Assembly (NCBI GenBank): GCA_036501085.1
Contig: DASYAZ010000089.1
Coordinates: 1 to 9,443, forward strand
Origin: GCA-003244245 sp036501085
Lineage (GTDB): Bacteria; Actinomycetota; Actinomycetes; Mycobacteriales; Pseudonocardiaceae
Length of the DNA stretch: 9,443 bases
Direction of reading: 5' to 3'
The stretch's first letter is position 1. Each line of letters opens with the position of its first letter. The position numbers and the translations under genes are program-made. The notes beneath the pieces were generated by a model. That model did no database searches. It was not told the origin of the DNA and saw only the letters and a program-made list of their open reading frames with translations. Below, piece after piece: positions 6,437-9,443 of this stretch.

Positions 6437-7495
6437 TTAAGCCGTTGCTTCGGGAACCGCCTCGACAAGGCTGGTCAGGCCGACGCTGGGGACGATTCGG
6501 GTCAGACGGAGCCCCGCGTGGGCCAGCAATGCGCGGTGCTCCGCTTCGGTGCGCTCGCGACCACCCGCGGTCATGACAAGCATCTCCAGATCGGCAAGCT
6601 TTCCTATCGATGCTGCCGCGCCGTCCGGGAGCACGATCTCAACCAGCAACAGGCGGGCGGTGCCGGCCATCGCGGCCCGGCAATTCTTCAGAATGCTCAC
6701 CGCGTGGTCGTCGTCCCAGTCATGGATGACGGCGCTCAGCAGGTAGGCATCAGCACCATTCGGTACCGAATCGAAAAAGTCTCCACCCACCACCTTGCAG
6801 CGACCCAGAACGTCGGGGACGGACAGTTCTTCACCTGCCTCGGCCACCACCGTCGGCATGTCGAAGAGCACGCCTTGCAAGGTCGGGTTGGCGGCCAGGA
6901 TCGCAGCGAGCAGGCCACCCCTGCCACCACCGACGTCCACGATGGTACGGAAACGGCTGAAATCGTATGCCGCGACGATACTCTCAGCCTCACCTGTCGA
7001 TATCGAGATCATAGCCTGATCGAAGATCTCCGCATCCTCGGGATGCGCTGCGAGGTATTCGAAGATTTCCCTACCGTGCACCCGATCGAATGCTGATTCC
7101 CCGGTTCGAATGGTCTCGTACAAATCCGTCCACGGGAACCGGTGAAACGGCATCCCGACCATCGTCGCCCAGCCACGTAGCGAACCAGGGACGTCGCTGC
7201 GCAACAGCTCACCAAGCGGGCTCAGGCCGAACCGGCGGTGCTCGTGCTCCACGACGACTCCGGCATCGCCCAGGGTTCGTAGCAACCGGTACAACGCCGG
7301 CCCGTTCGCGCCGACCAACCTCGCGATCTCGTCGGTGCCCTGGGTTCCGGCGGCCATTACGTCAGCGATCCCGAACCTGGCGAACACACTGACCGCCTGC
7401 GAGACGAGGGCTCCCATGGTCAGCTGACGCAAGACCATCTCCCGCGGCGGTCCGGTTGCTGAGCTCGTCCCGTTCGGTGTGCCCTCGGCTACCAT
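6437..7495 (-). CDS. SAM-dependent O-methyltransferase (plant-type/acetylserotonin OMT-like family)
   Basis: A 352-residue methyltransferase that moves a methyl group from S-adenosylmethionine to a hydroxyl group on an unidentified small molecule. The N-terminal 25-100 region is the winged-helix dimerisation domain (VLRQLTMGALVSQAVSVFAR, then a GLSPLGELL wing). The C-terminal Rossmann domain carries SAM motif I, VDVGGGRGG (166-174), FDMPTVV (211-217), GGDFFDSVP (237-245), then AVIHDWDDD (255-263), where His258 is the expected catalytic base, and the family's late motif GGRERTEAEH (311-320). Length and layout match bacterial enzymes that modify polyketide or aromatic metabolites. Start ATG 7495 has a G-rich stretch 6-7 bases upstream on its strand. 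No other biosynthetic gene is in the window, so the substrate is open. It is divergent from the VOC gene and convergent with the NUDIX-like gene. Confidence 0.9.
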   Translation of the reverse strand: MVAEGTPNGTSSATGPPREMVLRQLTMGALVSQAVSVFARFGIADVMAAGTQGTDEIARLVGANGPALYRLLRTLGDAGVVVEHEHRRFGLSPLGELLRSDVPGSLRGWATMVGMPFHRFPWTDLYETIRTGESAFDRVHGREIFEYLAAHPEDAEIFDQAMISISTGEAESIVAAYDFSRFRTIVDVGGGRGGLLAAILAANPTLQGVLFDMPTVVAEAGEELSVPDVLGRCKVVGGDFFDSVPNGADAYLLSAVIHDWDDDHAVSILKNCRAAMAGTARLLLVEIVLPDGAAASIGKLADLEMLVMTAGGRERTEAEHRALLAHAGLRLTRIVPSVGLTSLVEAVPEATA

Positions 7496-7665
7496 CGTGA
7501 CCCCCCGACATCGTCCGCGAGTGCGTAGCTGCTCGTCGGATCTTCACCCAGGTGACGCGATCCCACGGTAGTGGCGGGGCCATCCGCCGGGAAGTGTCGG
7601 TGGCGGGTGCTTAGCTGGGGCCCGCACCACCACCAACCACTACCATCAACCGAAGGAGACTTCTG
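7496..7665. promoter_or_regulatory. Divergent intergenic region between methyltransferase and VOC genes
   Basis: This 170-base gap must hold the start signals of both divergent genes. On the plus strand GAAGGAGA at 7652-7659 is a strong ribosome binding site for ATG 7666. I found no convincing -35/-10 pair on either strand and no clear inverted repeat operator. Confidence 0.4.
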
Positions 7666-8439
7666 ATGTCTACCCGCAGCGAACCCTGGCCCACTGGTAC
7701 ACCATGCTGGGTTGACCTGGCCGTTCCCGACGTCGCGGCAGCCACGAAGTTCTACGGCGCCATCCTCGGATGGACCTACAGCGACACGGGCGAGGAGTTC
7801 GGCCACTATCAGATAGCCCACCGGGGAGCTCACACCGCAGCCGGGATCGGCCCGAAGATGAGCCCGGATCAGCCATCGTTATGGACGACCTACCTCGCCA
7901 GCGACGATGTCGACAGCACCGCCGAGAAGATCACCGAGAACGGGGGGAAACTGCTGGCTGGACCCTTCGATGTCCCGGATTCAGGGCGGATGTGCATCGC
8001 GCTGGACTCCCAGGGCGCCGCCTTTGGTGTGTGGCAGGCCGCGGGACACCTGGGCGCCGAGATCTACAACGAGCCCGGGGCCGTGGCGTGGAACCAGGCC
8101 GCGGTGCCCGACCCCGACGCGGCCCGTCAGTTCTACGCTGCGGTGTTCGGCTACTCCTACCAGCCGGTCGAAGGCGCCGGACCGGACTTCACGATCTTCC
8201 GGCACGACGGTGACCCGCTGGGTGGGATCGGCGGCATGGGTGCCAGCTCGGAACAGACCCCGCCGCACTGGTTGACCTACTTCATGGTCGCCGACGCCGA
8301 CGCGGCCGCGGAGACCGCCACCGCGATGGGGGCCACTGTGACAAGTGCCCCCGTGGACACCCCTTATGGCCGGATGGCAGAGATCACCGATCCGCAGGGA
8401 GCCAGCTTCGCGATCATGGCGGCACTGCCGTTGGAGTGA
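7666..8439 (+). CDS. Tandem-domain VOC (glyoxalase/bleomycin-resistance fold) protein, CFP32/Rv0577-like
   Basis: A 257-residue protein made of two vicinal-oxygen-chelate domains, residues about 10-125 and 133-255. Each opens with a similar helix (AATKFYGAILGW at 25-36; AARQFYAAVFGYSY at 152-165) and closes with a similar strand pair (GRMCIALDSQGAAFGVWQ from 107; GRMAEITDPQGASFAIM from 235). Order, length and the phrases GTPCWVDL, WTTYLASDDVD and HWLTYFMVADADA resemble the mycobacterial CFP32/Rv0577 group, whose exact reaction is not settled. VOC proteins may isomerise, cleave, bind or sequester small molecules; the substrate cannot be told here. It starts at ATG 7666 with an excellent Shine-Dalgarno. 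Its last 26 bases overlap the 3' end of the convergent transporter remnant. The divergent O-methyltransferase raises the possibility of co-regulation only. Confidence 0.9.
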   Translation: MSTRSEPWPTGTPCWVDLAVPDVAAATKFYGAILGWTYSDTGEEFGHYQIAHRGAHTAAGIGPKMSPDQPSLWTTYLASDDVDSTAEKITENGGKLLAGPFDVPDSGRMCIALDSQGAAFGVWQAAGHLGAEIYNEPGAVAWNQAAVPDPDAARQFYAAVFGYSYQPVEGAGPDFTIFRHDGDPLGGIGGMGASSEQTPPHWLTYFMVADADAAAETATAMGATVTSAPVDTPYGRMAEITDPQGASFAIMAALPLE

Positions 8440-8999
8440 CGGCACTCGGCGTGGAGGGCTTGGGTTCGGGGCCTGCTCGCACCAACCCGACACCGGCGAG
8501 AACCACGACCATGCCGGCAAGGGCACGCAGGCTGAGGGACTCGTCCAGCGCGACTGCACCGAGCAGCACGGCCACCACCGGGATCAGGTAGGTCACCGTG
8601 GAGGCCATGGTCGGGCCGTCGTCAGTGAGAAGCCGGTAGTTCAGGATGTAGGCCAAGCCGGTGCCCATCACGCCGAGCACGGCGACGCTACCGAGCGCGT
8701 CAGCTCGCACCTGCGGCGTGACCCAACCGATCGGCAGCGCCAGGGCCGATACGGCAGTCGCGGCGGTGAGCTGGCCGGCGGACAGGATGGTCGGAGCCAG
8801 ATTCCGGCCGGTGAGGAATCGGCCCGCGTAGACAAACAACACGGCAGATAAGCAACAGAACCCCGGCGGCGAACAGCACCCGCAGGAACGCAACCTGCAT
8901 CGGAGTGAATCCTCGCAACCCGATCTTGATCCACACGAAGCTGGATCCCCAGATCAGCGCCAGTAGCGCGAGCCGTGCCAGGCTGCTCCGTCGGCGCCG
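8414..8999 (-). pseudogene. EamA-family drug/metabolite transporter remnant, internally deleted and frameshifted
   Basis: Minus-strand remains of a 10-helix EamA/DMT-type exporter, normally near 300 residues with two EamA repeats. From about 8987 down to about 8850 one frame reads SSLARLALLALIWGSSFVWIKIG, then FTPMQVAFLRVLFAAGVLLLI, which are helices 1 and 2 of the first repeat. From about 8855 down to 8414 another frame reads AVLFVYAGRFLTGR, the helix pairs of the second repeat including GLAYILNYRLL, then TMASTVTYLIPVVAVLLGAVALDE. About 100 residues (helices 3-5) are missing at the join, where the frame also changes. The N-terminal frame is open back to a TGA at about 9075, but I see no ATG, GTG or TTG before the first helix; the only GTG (8936) falls inside it. 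A single sequencing error would not explain this. A non-functional gene is most likely; expression of the C-terminal half from GTG 8893 is less likely. Confidence 0.82.
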
Positions 9000-9084
9000 G
9001 CGCGGCCCTCCGATACCCGAGCCTGGCGCAAGTGTCCGAAAACTCCGGGAGGGTCGAAGGAAGCACCGGAAGCTTCAGCCATCA

Positions 9085-9443
9085 ATGAGCGAATCTTCTA
9101 AAACAGTCCATTCAGACGACGGCCGAACGAGGTCGGTCCTCGAATCGGTGACCGCGGTCATTCTGACTCACATGCGGCCGACGTTGGCCGGTGATCTCAC
9201 GAGGTCGCTTATCGAGGTCGAGGGCCTAGCTGCCAATCAGATCGTCGTCGTGGTGAACGGCGTCGGCGGTTTAGACGATCCCGGGCTGGAGTCACAGGTC
9301 CGAATGCTGCGTCTGCCAGAGAACATCGGTCCGGCGGGAGGTTTCAAGGCGGGAATGATTGAGGCATTTTCCGACGCCGAAACACGTTGGGCGTACCTCT
9401 GCGAGGACGACATCGGCCTCCTCCCACTTCCGGCGCCCCGGCT
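9085..9443 (+). CDS. Family 2 glycosyltransferase, 3' partial (GlfT1-like possible)
   Basis: The frame is open from ATG 9085 to the end of the window (119 codons, no stop). The sequence shows the nucleotide-sugar-binding start of a GT-A fold: SVTAVILTHMRPTLAGDLTR (residues 21-40) giving the first strand and helix, then QIVVVVNGVGG, then LPENIGPAGGFKAGMIEAF, then the acidic WAYLCEDDIG, where Glu-Asp-Asp occupies the place of the metal-binding DxD. The ENIGPAGGFKAGM pattern resembles galactofuranosyl transferase GlfT1 and rhamnosyltransferases, so cell-wall or surface polysaccharide assembly is a reasonable guess. The start is uncertain: no good ribosome binding site is at normal distance from 9085, and GTG 9148, just before the first strand, is an alternative. 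The coding sequence looks less GC-biased at third positions than its neighbours, which may mark transferred DNA. Confidence 0.8.
   Translation, partial: MSESSKTVHSDDGRTRSVLESVTAVILTHMRPTLAGDLTRSLIEVEGLAANQIVVVVNGVGGLDDPGLESQVRMLRLPENIGPAGGFKAGMIEAFSDAETRWAYLCEDDIGLLPLPAPR

Overview
This 9.4 kb window is high-GC, densely packed DNA from an actinobacterium. The evidence is the high GC at third codon positions, frequent GTG starts, ATGA stop/start overlaps, and an FbiB of the two-domain form (F420:L-glutamate ligase fused to a nitroreductase) typical of Actinomycetota. The species cannot be named from the sequence alone.

Layout. Positions 1-4782 form a co-directional plus-strand run: a site-2-type (M50) membrane metalloprotease whose 5' end lies outside the window, a YihY/BrkB-family membrane protein, then the coenzyme F420 biosynthesis pair fbiA (cofD) and fbiB, then a NUDIX hydrolase. 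fbiA starts 8 bases after the BrkB stop. fbiB and the NUDIX gene each start inside the stop codon of the gene before, so fbiA-fbiB-NUDIX is almost certainly one translationally coupled operon. FbiA joins the phospho-(enol)lactyl group to Fo, and FbiB reduces the product and adds the glutamate tail. The NUDIX enzyme is a plausible housekeeping partner, but its substrate is unknown.

Positions 4742-5891 are the most unusual part. Two copies of one palindromic element (17-base core arms, 18-base spacer) lie on either side of a DUF5996-family gene. Copy 1 forms the last 13 codons and stop of the NUDIX gene and touches the ribosome binding site of the DUF5996 gene. Copy 2 is a perfect 24-bp inverted repeat upstream of a second NUDIX-fold gene whose catalytic box has lost two of its usual glutamates. 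A ribosome-binding-site-plus-GTG segment follows each palindrome.

Positions 6437-8439 hold a plant-type SAM-dependent O-methyltransferase on the minus strand and, divergently, a tandem-domain glyoxalase/VOC protein of the CFP32/Rv0577 type. Positions 8414-8999 (minus strand) hold the remains of an EamA-family drug/metabolite exporter. It has no usual start codon, lacks roughly 100 residues from its middle, and changes frame at the join. The window ends inside a family 2 glycosyltransferase (from 9085, plus strand), which has no stop codon before the window edge.

No tRNA, rRNA, CRISPR array, integrase or transposase was seen.
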